Source of the DNA: Nibribacter ruber
Lineage (GTDB): Bacteria > Bacteroidota > Bacteroidia > Cytophagales > Hymenobacteraceae
Reading direction: 5' to 3'
DNA length: 64,000 nucleotides
Assembly: GCF_009913235.1 (NCBI RefSeq)
Contig: NZ_CP047897.1
Coordinates: forward strand, 2,127,501-2,191,500
Of this stretch, positions 8,001-16,096 are shown one piece after another. The notes under the pieces are model-generated. The model saw nothing but the letters and a program-made list of their open reading frames with translations. It ran no database searches and was not told where the DNA came from. Numbering within the stretch: position 1 is the stretch's first letter; the number at the start of each line of letters is the position of its first letter. Both the position numbers and the translations under genes were made by a program.

Positions 8001-10993
8001 AAGATAGAATCTATTCCTTCAACCCCAGGTACTCCTCTCCGCCCGGCAAAGGCAAGCTGGTGTGGCGCTTTGACTCAACGTTTATCAGAAAAGCCAACCC
8101 AGAACTGGTATTTTTGTACAAGGCAGGCGCACCCGTAGACTCCATCCAGATTTTTGCGGGCACTACCACTACCCTCAACGCCGTGGCTCCCGGCACCTAC
8201 ACCTTAACGCTGGCCTACCCAGACAGACAGCAGCTTTCTACGCAGTTAAGCATTCAGGCCAACGGCGCGCTGCATCTAACCTTTACCTCGGCCCAGGTGA
8301 AACCCGCCATTGCGCAAAGCAAAGCCCTGGAGAAAGTAGTACAGCAACGCATTCTCAAAGAGCAACAAAGACAAACCGAAGCCACCCAACCAGCTCCGCC
8401 TACCGTGCCTGTGACCACAGCACTCACAGACGGGTCTAGCAGCTACTCTTTCCAGGTGCGGGGCACGGTGGTAGACAAGGAGTCCGGCGATCCCCTGCCC
8501 GGCGTCACTGTGTTGGTAAAAGGCACCACTGTAGGCGCCGCCACTGACATTAATGGCGAATACACGATTTATGCCCCCTCTTTGGGCACGCTCGTCTTTT
8601 CTTACATAGGGTATGTTCAACAACAAATTGGAATTAAAGGCGAAAGCAGAATAAATGCCGCGTTGGCAGGTGATACCAGGCAATTGCAAGAGGTAGTGGT
8701 AACCGCCTACGGTGAATCAAGGGAGAAACGAACCCTTTCTGCATCAGTGGCTACCGTTAATAATCAATTGCAGGGACAAGTTGCCGGGGTACGGGTTACC
8801 GGAGGCATCCAAGAAATAAGAGGAATATCCAGCATGTATGGCAACAAAGCCGCCAACGCGCTTATCATAGTAGACGGGCTTCCGTTTAGCGGTGAATTGA
8901 AAGACATTGACCCGCAGTCCATCGCCTCCATGACCACTTTGCAGGGAACAGACGCCACTAGTCTGTATGGAGCAGCTGGGCAGAACGGTATCATTCTCAT
9001 CACCACCAAAAACGGCCTAAAAACCGCTAATAACATGCAAAACACCGCCCATTCAGACCAAAGCTCTGAAGAAGCAGACGAAGCCTCCATTAGAAGTTAT
9101 TTCTCTGACTACGCTTTCTGGCAGCCCCGCCTGGCTACTGATCGTCAGGGCAAAGTGACCTTCCCGGTCACGTTCCCCGACAATGTGACCAGCTGGAACG
9201 CCTACGTGCTGGCCATGGACAGCAAGAAAAGAAGCGGCAGCACCAGCACCCAAATCAAATCCTTCAAAGCCATGATGGCCACCTTGAGCGGCCCCCGTTT
9301 CTTGATAGAAGGAGACCGAAGCCAGCTGGTGGGCAAAGCCGTGAATTACCTACCAGACACAGCTACAGTGCAGGTGCGGTTTTCCCTGAACGGCAAAGAC
9401 CTGATGCAGAAAGAAGTGAAATTGGGCAGGCTGCACACAGATTCCTTGTGGATAGAGGCGCCGGCCATTGCCCCAGATTCGGTGGAGTCCTTGTTTATGG
9501 TTCGGCAGGCGAATGGTTACGCAGACGGAGAGCGGCGGCAAATTGTCGTATACAAGAAAGGCGTGGTGGAGCGCACCGCCCAATTCCTTTCCCTGCCCAC
9601 AGACACTACGCTAACATTGACTTTTGATGCCCGCAAAGGCCCGGTGCGGCTCTATGCCCAGAGCAATCTGGTACAGGTCATGCAGGACGAGATCAACTAT
9701 CTGCACCGCAACGAGTACTGGTGCAATGAGCAAGCCGCCTCTAAACTGAAAGGCCTCCTCTGGAAGAAACGTATACAGGAAGGACAAGGCCAACCTTTTG
9801 CCCATGACCGCATGGTACGCCGCCTGATAAAGCACCTGGAGAAAACCCAACAGCCAGACGGTGCGTGGAGCTGGTGGACCAAAGGCCCTACGCATGTATG
9901 GATAAGTCAGCACGCCACCCAAGCCCTAATCATGGCGCAGCAAGAAACCTATGCCACCAACTTCAAGAAAGAACCGCTTATAGAGCAACTCACCTACCTG
10001 GTAGAAAGCAAAAACGGTCAGGATAAGGTAAGAGCGCTGGAAACCCTCTATCTCTTAAAAGCCAAAGTAGATTTTGCGGCCTACATCCCTAAGCTGGAGA
10101 AACAGACCGGGATTACACTAGAAGAGCAGTTGCGGCTCACGCGCCTGAGACAGCAATTAAACATGCCAGCGCCGCTAGACACCCTGCAGAAGTACCGCCA
10201 AACCACCATGTTGGGCGGTGTGTATTGGGGCAAGGAAAATAGCAGCCTCTTTGACAACCACATCTCCAACACATTGTTGGCCTATGACATCTTAAAAGCC
10301 ACCGGCAACCACTCAAAAGACTTGCGTTCCATACAGGCCTACCTGCTCAATGAGCGCAGAACCGGCCACTGGCGCAATACTTATGAGTCGGCGAGGGTAC
10401 TGGAAACCCTGCTGCCAGATCTGGTGAAGGACAAAACACCTTTGCAACAAAACCAGGTACAGCTGGCAGGCCCGCTTCAGGGCACGTTCACTCGCTTCCC
10501 GGTAGATACCACGTTCACGCCCGGCCAGCCGCTCACATTGCGCAAGCAAGGCAGCCTGCCCTTGTACCTGAGCGTGTCACAGGACCAGTGGGTGGCCCAA
10601 CCGGCGCGGGTAGACAAGGATTTTGTGGTACGCACCTCGTTTGCCAATTCTAAAACCGCAACAGCTACTCTGGAGGCAGGCAAACCAGTAGAGTTGCAGG
10701 TAGAGGTAGAAGTGAAAGGAGACGCGTCTTACGTGATGATAGAAGTACCCATTCCGGCGGGTTGCTCTTATGACGCCAAAACCACTTGGGGCCGTAATGA
10801 ATCACACCGCGAATACTTTAGAAACAAGGTGGCCATTTTCTCGGACCATCTTAAGAAAGGTAAATACACGTTCACCATCCAACTGCTGCCGCGCTATAAA
10901 GGTACCTACACGGTAAACCCGGCCAAGGCCGAGCTCATGTACTTCCCCACTTTCTTTGGTAGGGAAGGAGTGAAGACAGTGGAAGTAAAGTAG
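5084..10993 (+). CDS. alpha-2-macroglobulin-like protein with inserted carboxypeptidase-regulatory and TonB plug domains
   Basis: A very large exported protein of 1969 residues. A signal peptide covers about residues 1-23 (LLPFLLLFLGTFTALSQ). Macroglobulin-type beta domains follow, including an MG2-like domain from about residue 240 (NKPMYRPGDTVRYKAF). At about 1123-1200 lies a CarboxypepD_reg-like domain (VRGTVVDKESGDPLPGVTV), then at about 1203-1310 a TonB-receptor plug-like domain (QEVVVTAYG, LIIVDGLPF, GQNGIILITTKNG) with no beta-barrel after it. The A2M domain resumes (FPDNVTSWNAYVLAM), followed by an alpha/alpha-toroid region whose start holds CNEQ at residues 1547-1550. This fits the CxEQ thioester motif, so covalent trapping of attackers is possible. 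Bacterial A2M proteins are thought to be protease traps. The plug insertion is shared with SusC-type receptors and is unusual in this setting. No pbpC partner is adjacent. Confidence 0.88.
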   Translation: MLSYPRLLPFLLLFLGTFTALSQRNLGNSRTSSYYTYVYQLTNQEAREVFTNGIYRVEPSYFHTVIDSFQTDWSYSRPLPVGHYLFTHAAGADLEFELKTQAGFQVKLLDNQRDLAVLVHDSLGNVIPTAQVKINKRTVPFDQATHTYRLANYKKGGLLTVQAESFTFYQPVTNGKRSAALWKKILFQRPIYYLWSPFRDIVQTARFGSPQGIVRSLFSLFNKDLRRNSKQQFKEYLVLNKPMYRPGDTVRYKAFITTYKGKPYKKPLAVSLYDYGKTKALGTVQPYRDGAYEGSFILHDSLKLTLDRQINLHLSAVGKKKKIISRANFKYEDYELKENNYSLRLQQEEHYAGQTNAVLLKGTDANGLTLPDARVELVVLTTAVKQSQLPSQFIPDTLWQHKQALNQNGETTIPLPPTIFPKAGITYKVQAAFLNASNERSTKGATGEYFYQQGHFRLTLKQDSLLAEYLEGEKSLTKQAILEIEGKDEETFKTQLLQLPALVPLHPYARAYLLKSVTPSPALSKHSDYLDLEDEQDQVQFYIDRKLDSLHLVLNNPRGLPFWYFIYRKNALVSRGQGTQQEWTKTLPLHGEEPFYVSLQYAWAGQIQQKELGAPFPKQELTVALQAPPVVYPGQQTSITLEVKDAKGKPASNVDLTAYALTSKFKNTSPPTVPFYGFYKGRKSLSEFKLTPLDDQTLEHSTLLSWQAWHQKLGLDSLIYYQALYPAQGQFTHYSSTKDSLTQLAPFVVDSGRLVPVHVVYLDQVPVYFSGNGVDAPYSFATTAGYHTLKLRTARHIITLDSVYLRERQKLTLVIDQRKNQNLLKEASKGKFTDLERNNLSQYLFEVEKTPHRGLVYLQQGNQVQRLPMHDSRGYMPYYANQRYGSVLVGPFRPDTMRFKELGHFSTVFTPEPNFLYRFEPGLLKMRERQILHPSYGLSLGYETLSNQILIQEALTEKKLKAVWEKQEEAFWQDRIYSFNPRYSSPPGKGKLVWRFDSTFIRKANPELVFLYKAGAPVDSIQIFAGTTTTLNAVAPGTYTLTLAYPDRQQLSTQLSIQANGALHLTFTSAQVKPAIAQSKALEKVVQQRILKEQQRQTEATQPAPPTVPVTTALTDGSSSYSFQVRGTVVDKESGDPLPGVTVLVKGTTVGAATDINGEYTIYAPSLGTLVFSYIGYVQQQIGIKGESRINAALAGDTRQLQEVVVTAYGESREKRTLSASVATVNNQLQGQVAGVRVTGGIQEIRGISSMYGNKAANALIIVDGLPFSGELKDIDPQSIASMTTLQGTDATSLYGAAGQNGIILITTKNGLKTANNMQNTAHSDQSSEEADEASIRSYFSDYAFWQPRLATDRQGKVTFPVTFPDNVTSWNAYVLAMDSKKRSGSTSTQIKSFKAMMATLSGPRFLIEGDRSQLVGKAVNYLPDTATVQVRFSLNGKDLMQKEVKLGRLHTDSLWIEAPAIAPDSVESLFMVRQANGYADGERRQIVVYKKGVVERTAQFLSLPTDTTLTLTFDARKGPVRLYAQSNLVQVMQDEINYLHRNEYWCNEQAASKLKGLLWKKRIQEGQGQPFAHDRMVRRLIKHLEKTQQPDGAWSWWTKGPTHVWISQHATQALIMAQQETYATNFKKEPLIEQLTYLVESKNGQDKVRALETLYLLKAKVDFAAYIPKLEKQTGITLEEQLRLTRLRQQLNMPAPLDTLQKYRQTTMLGGVYWGKENSSLFDNHISNTLLAYDILKATGNHSKDLRSIQAYLLNERRTGHWRNTYESARVLETLLPDLVKDKTPLQQNQVQLAGPLQGTFTRFPVDTTFTPGQPLTLRKQGSLPLYLSVSQDQWVAQPARVDKDFVVRTSFANSKTATATLEAGKPVELQVEVEVKGDASYVMIEVPIPAGCSYDAKTTWGRNESHREYFRNKVAIFSDHLKKGKYTFTIQLLPRYKGTYTVNPAKAELMYFPTFFGREGVKTVEVK

Positions 10994-11013
10994 GCAACTT
11001 GTCATCTTTCCTT

Positions 11014-11063
11014 GGGCCTCGTTTTTGGCTTGTTTTCCAGAAAACAAGCCAAAAACGAGGCCC
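11014..11063. repeat. 38-nt palindrome copy 6 with extended stem
   Basis: The core is 11020-11057 with TTTTTGGCTTG pairing with CAAGCCAAAAA. The copy-specific flanks GGGCCT (11014-11019) and AGGCCC (11058-11063) continue the dyad. It lies 27 nt after the macroglobulin gene. Confidence 0.93.
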
Positions 11064-11172
11064 AGCTATTTCTGCGCGGCATGCCCACGCCAACTCCCTT
11101 TTCTGCGTTTCGTTTACCCTAGTTTAAACATCTGCCTAAGATGACGGTTAATAGCCCCAAACCTTGCAAATT

Positions 11173-12066
11173 ATGAAGATTGGATACCCATGCGTGAATG
11201 AGTCCCTGGACTGCAGTACTTCTACCACTTTTAGATTGGCGTCTTACAGTGAAGAACGGTTGGTACAGAGCGTGGAGAAGAACCTGGCCTGCCTGCGGCG
11301 CATTCTGGAATACAACCTGGAGCATGGGTTCTTGTTCTTCAGGATGAGTTCTGGGTTGGTGCCGTTTGCCAGCCATGCGGTGTGCACCTACAACTGGCAG
11401 CAACATTTCCAGATGACGTTCAAACGCCTTGGCGATTTCATCAAGAAGCACAACATGCGCATCTCCATGCACCCAGACCAGTTTGTGGTACTCAACTCAC
11501 CCGATGAACGCATAGTCCGCAATAGCATCGCAGAGCTTATCTACCAGGGCAGCGTCATGGATTTGATGGGCCTGGACTCCACCGCCAAACTGCAGATACA
11601 CGCGGGCGGCGTCTACGGCGACAAACCCGCCGCCCTCAAACGGTTCATTCATACCTACAACACCATGCTCCCCGAAGCAGTAAAAGCCAGACTGGTAGTG
11701 GAGAACGATGACCGCCTGTACAGCCTGCGCGACTGCCTGGAACTGCACGGCGAGACCGGCATTCCCATTCTGTTTGATAACTTTCATCACGAGTGCCTGA
11801 ACAACGGAGAACCCATGGCCGAGGCCCTGCAACTAGCCGCCGGCACCTGGCACCCTACAACGGATGGCGTTTTGATGGTGGACTACAGCTCTCAGTCCCA
11901 CGGCGAGCGCAAAGGCAAGCACACCCACAGCATGGACGCAGATTTGTTCCGGGAGTTTCTGACCCATTTGAACGACCTGGACGTAGACATTATGCTGGAA
12001 ATCAAGGACAAGGAAGCCAGCTGCCTGCGGGCCCGGCAGGTATTAGAAGAACTGTCTCTGGTGTAA
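11173..12066 (+). CDS. uvsE: UV DNA damage endonuclease (UvsE/UVDE)
   Basis: A metal-dependent TIM-barrel endonuclease that nicks DNA 5' to UV photoproducts, starting an excision-repair route independent of UvrABC. Family blocks are seen in order: IGYPCVNESL, FRMSSGLVPFASH, ISMHPDQFVVLNS, LQIHAGGVYGDK, VVENDD, ILFDNFHHE, HSMDAD and IMLEIKDKE. These supply the His/Glu/Asp metal ligands. The ATG at 11173 begins MKIGYP as in homologues; a TTG 9 nt upstream is less likely. The length of 297 residues is normal. The gene stands alone between two palindrome copies. Confidence 0.96.
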   Translation: MKIGYPCVNESLDCSTSTTFRLASYSEERLVQSVEKNLACLRRILEYNLEHGFLFFRMSSGLVPFASHAVCTYNWQQHFQMTFKRLGDFIKKHNMRISMHPDQFVVLNSPDERIVRNSIAELIYQGSVMDLMGLDSTAKLQIHAGGVYGDKPAALKRFIHTYNTMLPEAVKARLVVENDDRLYSLRDCLELHGETGIPILFDNFHHECLNNGEPMAEALQLAAGTWHPTTDGVLMVDYSSQSHGERKGKHTHSMDADLFREFLTHLNDLDVDIMLEIKDKEASCLRARQVLEELSLV

Positions 12067-12097
12067 ACACCCCTTGCACCTGACGCAGAAGCATTAT

Positions 12098-12135
12098 CGT
12101 TTTTAGGCTATTTCCCGAAAAAAAGGCCAAAAACG
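12098..12135. repeat. 38-nt intergenic palindrome, copy 7
   Basis: Lies 32 nt after the uvsE stop. The loop region has decayed into an A-rich run (CCCGAAAAAAAGG) but the outer arms are intact. Confidence 0.85.
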
Positions 12136-12170
12136 CTGTCTTTCTGTGGAAGCTTTCGTACTGTGGGGGT

Positions 12171-13184
12171 ATGAAAAGGATTACCCACTATTTGACGTTT
12201 AGCCTTTTGGTCTCACTTTCAGTTTTCTCTTCGGCGTGCTTCTCCCCTTCAGAATCCTCTACGGCGCCGCTGTCGGCGGTGGTAACCCAGAAGATCGTTT
12301 TCACTGATCTTCCCTCTGCGTCTGGCATTGAAAAGGTAGAGAACCGCTACTATGTGATTGGGGATGACTCGCCGTACCTGTTCACCTTGGATGAGAAGTT
12401 CAAGATCATAGACAAGACCCAACTCCTGGAATCCAAAGAGCTGACCGGCGGCCGCATTCCCAAGCCCGTCAAGCCAGACCTGGAGGCCATCACAGCATTG
12501 AACATTGAAGGCGAGCCGTTCCTGCTGGTGCTGGGCTCTGGGGCCACTGAGTTCAGAAACCACGGCTATCTGGTACATCTTTCGCAAGGCAAACCCGGCA
12601 AAGTGCGGCATATTGATCTAACGCCTCTGTACCAAACCCTGCGTGACAACCAGAGAGTGACCGGCTCTGGTGCTTTGAACATAGAAGGCGTGGCCGCCAA
12701 TGAGGAGTTTCTGTACGTGCTGCAACGGTTTAACCCCGGCGGCGAGAATGTGCTGTTGCTGTATGCAATGGAAGAAATGGTTCCGTTCTTGATGGGCCTG
12801 TCACCGGCACCGGCGGCACGGCAGGTCCAACCTTGGGCGCTGCCCGATCTGGAGAACATCAAAACCGGGTTTTCAGGCGTGATGCCCTATGAGAACGGCC
12901 AGCTGTTGTTCACGGCGTCGGCAGAAGAAACGCCCAATGCCGTGCTGGACGGCGAGGTGTATGGCAGTCTGGTGGGTTGGATGTCTCCCACGTTTGGGAC
13001 CAACAATATCCAGAAGCCCCAGCAGATAGCCGTGGTTACGGAACAGGACGGTACTACCTACAAAGGAAAACTAGAATCCATCTCCTTGGTAGAACCCTTG
13101 GCTGAGGGTGGTTACCAGGCCGTTGCCGTAGCCGACAGTGACGATGGCCGCTCTGAGCTGGTGGTCCTCAAACTCACATTCTAA
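12171..13184 (+). CDS. exported lipoprotein-like protein, possibly DUF6929 family
   Basis: 337 residues of unknown function. The N-terminus has a lysine/arginine start, a hydrophobic run and a Cys at FSSAC, suggesting a lipoprotein signal. The mature part has the pattern of a beta-propeller-like sensor: GIEKVENRYYVIGDDSPYLF, LEAITAL, LLVLGSGAT and NIEGVAANEEFLYVLQRF. I associate this with DUF6929 family proteins, but from memory only. The start ATG follows a G-rich stretch and encodes a good signal peptide. It converges with the next gene and shares a near-perfect bidirectional terminator with it. Confidence 0.75.
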   Translation: MKRITHYLTFSLLVSLSVFSSACFSPSESSTAPLSAVVTQKIVFTDLPSASGIEKVENRYYVIGDDSPYLFTLDEKFKIIDKTQLLESKELTGGRIPKPVKPDLEAITALNIEGEPFLLVLGSGATEFRNHGYLVHLSQGKPGKVRHIDLTPLYQTLRDNQRVTGSGALNIEGVAANEEFLYVLQRFNPGGENVLLLYAMEEMVPFLMGLSPAPAARQVQPWALPDLENIKTGFSGVMPYENGQLLFTASAEETPNAVLDGEVYGSLVGWMSPTFGTNNIQKPQQIAVVTEQDGTTYKGKLESISLVEPLAEGGYQAVAVADSDDGRSELVVLKLTF

Positions 13185-13203
13185 CTTGATTTGATACTCA
13201 TAA

Positions 13204-13239
13204 GAAAGGCCTTCTGCACCATGGTGCGGAAGGCCTTTC
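13204..13239. terminator. bidirectional intrinsic terminator
   Basis: A 36-nt near-perfect palindrome, GAAAGGCCTTC paired with GGAAGGCCTTTC around CACCATGGTG. It lies 20 nt after the plus-strand stop and 22 nt after the minus-strand stop of two convergent genes. T/A tracts sit in the terminator polarity, opposite to the 38-nt palindrome family. Confidence 0.85.
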
Positions 13240-13261
13240 CTATTTTGAAAGAGGTAGCCGG

Positions 13262-13672
13262 TTAGGGCTTAATTCTTAGTTTCTTCCAGTAAATGGTATT
13301 GCCGGTTTTCACTTCTACCAGGTACACGCCGTTGCGCAACACGCCCAGGTTCATGGGCGGCGCCAGCGTATGGTTTCCCGCCGAAAGATTTTTGGTAAAC
13401 AACACTTTACCGGCACTGTTGGCCACCGTCAGGACACCATCCTCTATCAGGTTCTGCTGAAAGGAAAGCATGAAATCCTTGGACTTGCCTTTCTCCTCAT
13501 ACAGGTCAATGCCAGACAGAGTCTCGCGTCTAATCACTTTCTCAGGGCCTTTTTTGGCGGTGTCTGCCAGAGCTAGCGTTCCTTTGGCGGGCGTTTGGGC
13601 GTGCGTAGGCGTCCATAACGCACAGGCTCCCAACCATACTAACATTCCCAGGGTAGTCTTTTTCAGCTTCAT
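13262..13672 (-). CDS. small secreted protein with T9SS type A-like C-terminal sorting tail
   Basis: About 136 residues. The signal peptide is MKLKKTTLGMLVWLGACALW up to THAQ. After a short variable segment, the C-terminal 70 residues (LTVANSAGKVLFTKNLSAGNHTL, then NGVYLVEVKTGNTIYWKKLRI) look like a type A sorting domain recognised by the type IX secretion system. Almost nothing lies between signal peptide and sorting tail, so this is a minimal cargo or a relic of a larger protein. The second Met (13672) is preferred because it gives the cleaner signal peptide; another Met lies at 13681. Confidence 0.7.
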   Translation of the reverse strand: MKLKKTTLGMLVWLGACALWTPTHAQTPAKGTLALADTAKKGPEKVIRRETLSGIDLYEEKGKSKDFMLSFQQNLIEDGVLTVANSAGKVLFTKNLSAGNHTLAPPMNLGVLRNGVYLVEVKTGNTIYWKKLRIKP

Positions 13673-13766
13673 TCTTTCCAACGGTAAGGTTCTTACAAAG
13701 ACCGCTTGTGCGGCTGGTAAGCGCTATGCACATTCTGTTCCAAAAATGCAGTTTCCCTGAAAAAAA

Positions 13767-14474
13767 TTATTCTTTGATAATGGCGACCGCCGTAGGCAGG
13801 GCGCGCTGGGCCCACAGTCCGTACATGGCGCCGCTGTAATGCAAACCGTCTGGCGCCACAAAACCCTGGTTGGAGGTTACCATTTTAGAAAGGTCATTTA
13901 CGTTCACCACTACCACACTCGCCTTCTGGCCTTCCTCCAGAATCACGGTGTTAAACTTGTTGATCTGGCTGGTGATGGTGGTGGTATTGCGGCCGGTGGC
14001 ATATGGGGTGAGGCCCCAGTCTGGAATGGTGAGCAGCATCACGTTTTTGGCGCTCTTGTTGGCCAGCCCCGTGGCAATGCTGATCAGGGACCGCAGCTCG
14101 CTCCTGAACTCCTCCAGGGAACGGTTTTGGTATTGGTTGTTGACACCAATCTGCAAGGTGACCAGGTCATAGTCACTGGGCATGCTCACGGTGCGCAGAT
14201 AGCTTAACAGATTGCCGGTGGTCCAGCCGGTTTTGGCCACATACAGAGGCTCTCCCAGCTGTATGCCTTCCTTTTCTAACAAGACGGATAATTGCATGGG
14301 CCACCGCTCCGTGGGCAGGACCCCCTCGCCAATGGTGTAGGAGTCGCCCAGAGCCAGGAATTTGGCGGCCATGCCCGGCGCCGGAAGCGCGTCTTCCAGC
14401 TCATCCATGGGAGACTTTTCACAAGAAGTAAACAACGTAGCAATTACAATAAGCAGGGGGAGTAAATAACGCAT
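13767..14474 (-). CDS. SGNH/GDSL-family lipoprotein hydrolase
   Basis: A predicted esterase of about 235 residues. The start at 14474 gives a lipoprotein signal (MRYLLPLLIVIATLFTSC); an upstream Met at 14507 would add an untypical 11-residue extension. SGNH blocks are block I GDSYTIGEG (Ser nucleophile), block III GVNN (Asn) and block V PDGLH (Asp and His). It probably removes acyl groups from an envelope or dietary glycan, but the substrate cannot be told from sequence. It is not obviously in an operon. Confidence 0.85.
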   Translation of the reverse strand: MRYLLPLLIVIATLFTSCEKSPMDELEDALPAPGMAAKFLALGDSYTIGEGVLPTERWPMQLSVLLEKEGIQLGEPLYVAKTGWTTGNLLSYLRTVSMPSDYDLVTLQIGVNNQYQNRSLEEFRSELRSLISIATGLANKSAKNVMLLTIPDWGLTPYATGRNTTTITSQINKFNTVILEEGQKASVVVVNVNDLSKMVTSNQGFVAPDGLHYSGAMYGLWAQRALPTAVAIIKE

Positions 14475-14630
14475 AGACACATTATTAGCGTGAAACCTTT
14501 TCCTCAAATGGCCGTTTTAGGCCTCGCCAGCACAACAGGAATTGAAATATAATTGTTCAACCCCTTCCCGAATTTCAACACCACACACCCTCTCTTGAAC
14601 TTTGATAAGATAAGCATTGTACGTATCAAA

Positions 14631-15995
14631 TTAATTTTCAGGTACAGATGCCAAAAACTCTTTTCTGGCCTGTTCCAGTTCGGTCATGAGGTGTTGTCGT
14701 TGAGCCAACAAAAAGGCCAAAATAGTAGACCGCCGGGTAAAAAGCGAAAGAAAAATCCAGCCACGGCGGGCCACTTCAACGCGGTGCCAGTAGTGCAGCA
14801 CAAAAAAGCCGGTGATGGGCAGCGTGACCAGGTAAGCCACCAGGCTCCAGCCGCTCAGGCCCAGCCAGGCATGCGCCGCCCAGCCCAGCAAGGCATAAAA
14901 AATGAGGAACGTGAACATGCCAATGGTCATCATCATGGGGGCGTGAAACTCCACGTCTTTGGTAAGCGATTTGGCAATCTTGGCGGGCAGGATGTAGGGC
15001 AGGTAATTGTGCAGCACCCCGTACACGTAAAACGGAAACCCCACCAACAGATATAACACCGTCTCTACCGTTCCCCAGGCCAGATGGCGGCGCTTGGGCA
15101 GGCTTTTGATGGCGCTGGGCCGTAGCCCTACGCGATCCAGATGGTCCAGGTACTCCTGCAAGTCTGTGCGCAGTTGGTGCACGCGCTCTGGCTGCGTGGT
15201 CTCAAAATGCTGGATGCTTTGTACAATGCCCTTGGTAATGAGAAACCGTTCTTCTGACTCGTTTTTGGCCAGGTCCAGTTCCTCCACCAGCGTGTCTTGG
15301 TAGACGGCTTCTACCTGGCGGGCCAGCAAATCTTCTTCGTCCGTCTCGGTGTGGATGACCAGTTCTTCCAGTCGTTCTTTGAGATGGTCTGTCAAGGTGT
15401 GCGCAGCCTGGAACGGGTCTTGCGCATACGCCTCCTCAAAATCTTTGACCTGGATGGGCTCGCCTACGTTCACAAACACCTCGCTCCTGAACCTGGAGGG
15501 GTCTGAATAGTTAAGCCCCACCGGAAGAATGCGCACGCCCAACTTGAAATCATGCTGAGCCTCGGCGCCTAGGGCAATGCGGGCCGTTCCCGTCTTGAGC
15601 GGCCGCAACCGGCGCTGCATAAAACTATTGCCCTCCGGAAACACCATAAGCGTGCCGCCCTTGCCCAGAAACTCATAGCATTTGACAAAGGTGGCGTCAT
15701 TCTGGGCAGTGCCCCCGGTTCCTACGTCTTCGCGGCGGTACACGGGTATCATGAACAACTTGTGGAACAGCCAGCCCTGTATGCCCGGTTTGAAGAAACT
15801 GCTCTTGGCCAAGAAGTAGATGTTCTGCTTCATGAGCGAGGCCGTGACCACCGGGTCCATGAGCGTGTTGGGATGGTTAGAAACCACTATCAAAGGACCT
15901 TGCGCAGAAAGAAGGTGCTTGTGGTTGACCGTGAACCGGCTAAAGAACACGCGCAACGCCATCTGAAAGAGGGTCTTCAAAACGAAATACAGCAT
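14631..15995 (-). CDS. PlsC-like 1-acylglycerol-3-phosphate acyltransferase family membrane protein
   Basis: 454 residues. The N-terminal 200 residues hold the acyltransferase motifs NHPNTLMD (NHx4D catalytic block) and FPEGNS, with HKLFMIPVYRRED between them. The C-terminal part has an amphipathic/coiled segment and three or four hydrophobic helices (for example MMMTIGMFTFLIFYALLGWA and VAYLVTLPITGFFVLHYW). The family transfers acyl chains to lysophosphatidate or related lipids at the inner membrane. It is longer than ordinary PlsC (about 240 residues), so the exact acceptor is uncertain. It is followed by unrelated genes and preceded by palindrome copy 8. Confidence 0.87.
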   Translation of the reverse strand: MLYFVLKTLFQMALRVFFSRFTVNHKHLLSAQGPLIVVSNHPNTLMDPVVTASLMKQNIYFLAKSSFFKPGIQGWLFHKLFMIPVYRREDVGTGGTAQNDATFVKCYEFLGKGGTLMVFPEGNSFMQRRLRPLKTGTARIALGAEAQHDFKLGVRILPVGLNYSDPSRFRSEVFVNVGEPIQVKDFEEAYAQDPFQAAHTLTDHLKERLEELVIHTETDEEDLLARQVEAVYQDTLVEELDLAKNESEERFLITKGIVQSIQHFETTQPERVHQLRTDLQEYLDHLDRVGLRPSAIKSLPKRRHLAWGTVETVLYLLVGFPFYVYGVLHNYLPYILPAKIAKSLTKDVEFHAPMMMTIGMFTFLIFYALLGWAAHAWLGLSGWSLVAYLVTLPITGFFVLHYWHRVEVARRGWIFLSLFTRRSTILAFLLAQRQHLMTELEQARKEFLASVPEN

Positions 15996-16025
15996 ACAGG
16001 CTCTGGATTAACACAGGAAGCTACG

Positions 16026-16063
16026 CATTTTTGGCTTTATTTCTGGAAAACAGGCCAAAAACG
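16026..16063. repeat. 38-nt intergenic palindrome, copy 8
   Basis: Between the Dph6-like gene (its stop is 34 nt away) and the acyltransferase start. The right arm is perfect; the left arm carries two substitutions. Confidence 0.85.
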
Positions 16064-16096
16064 GTACCAGGGCCTTCTCCTTCATAAGGCGATGGA

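Noticed and set aside
5084-10993. Calling the 1969-residue protein a TonB-dependent receptor
   Set aside because: Only the regulatory and plug-like modules are present; no beta-barrel follows and most of the length is macroglobulin-like.
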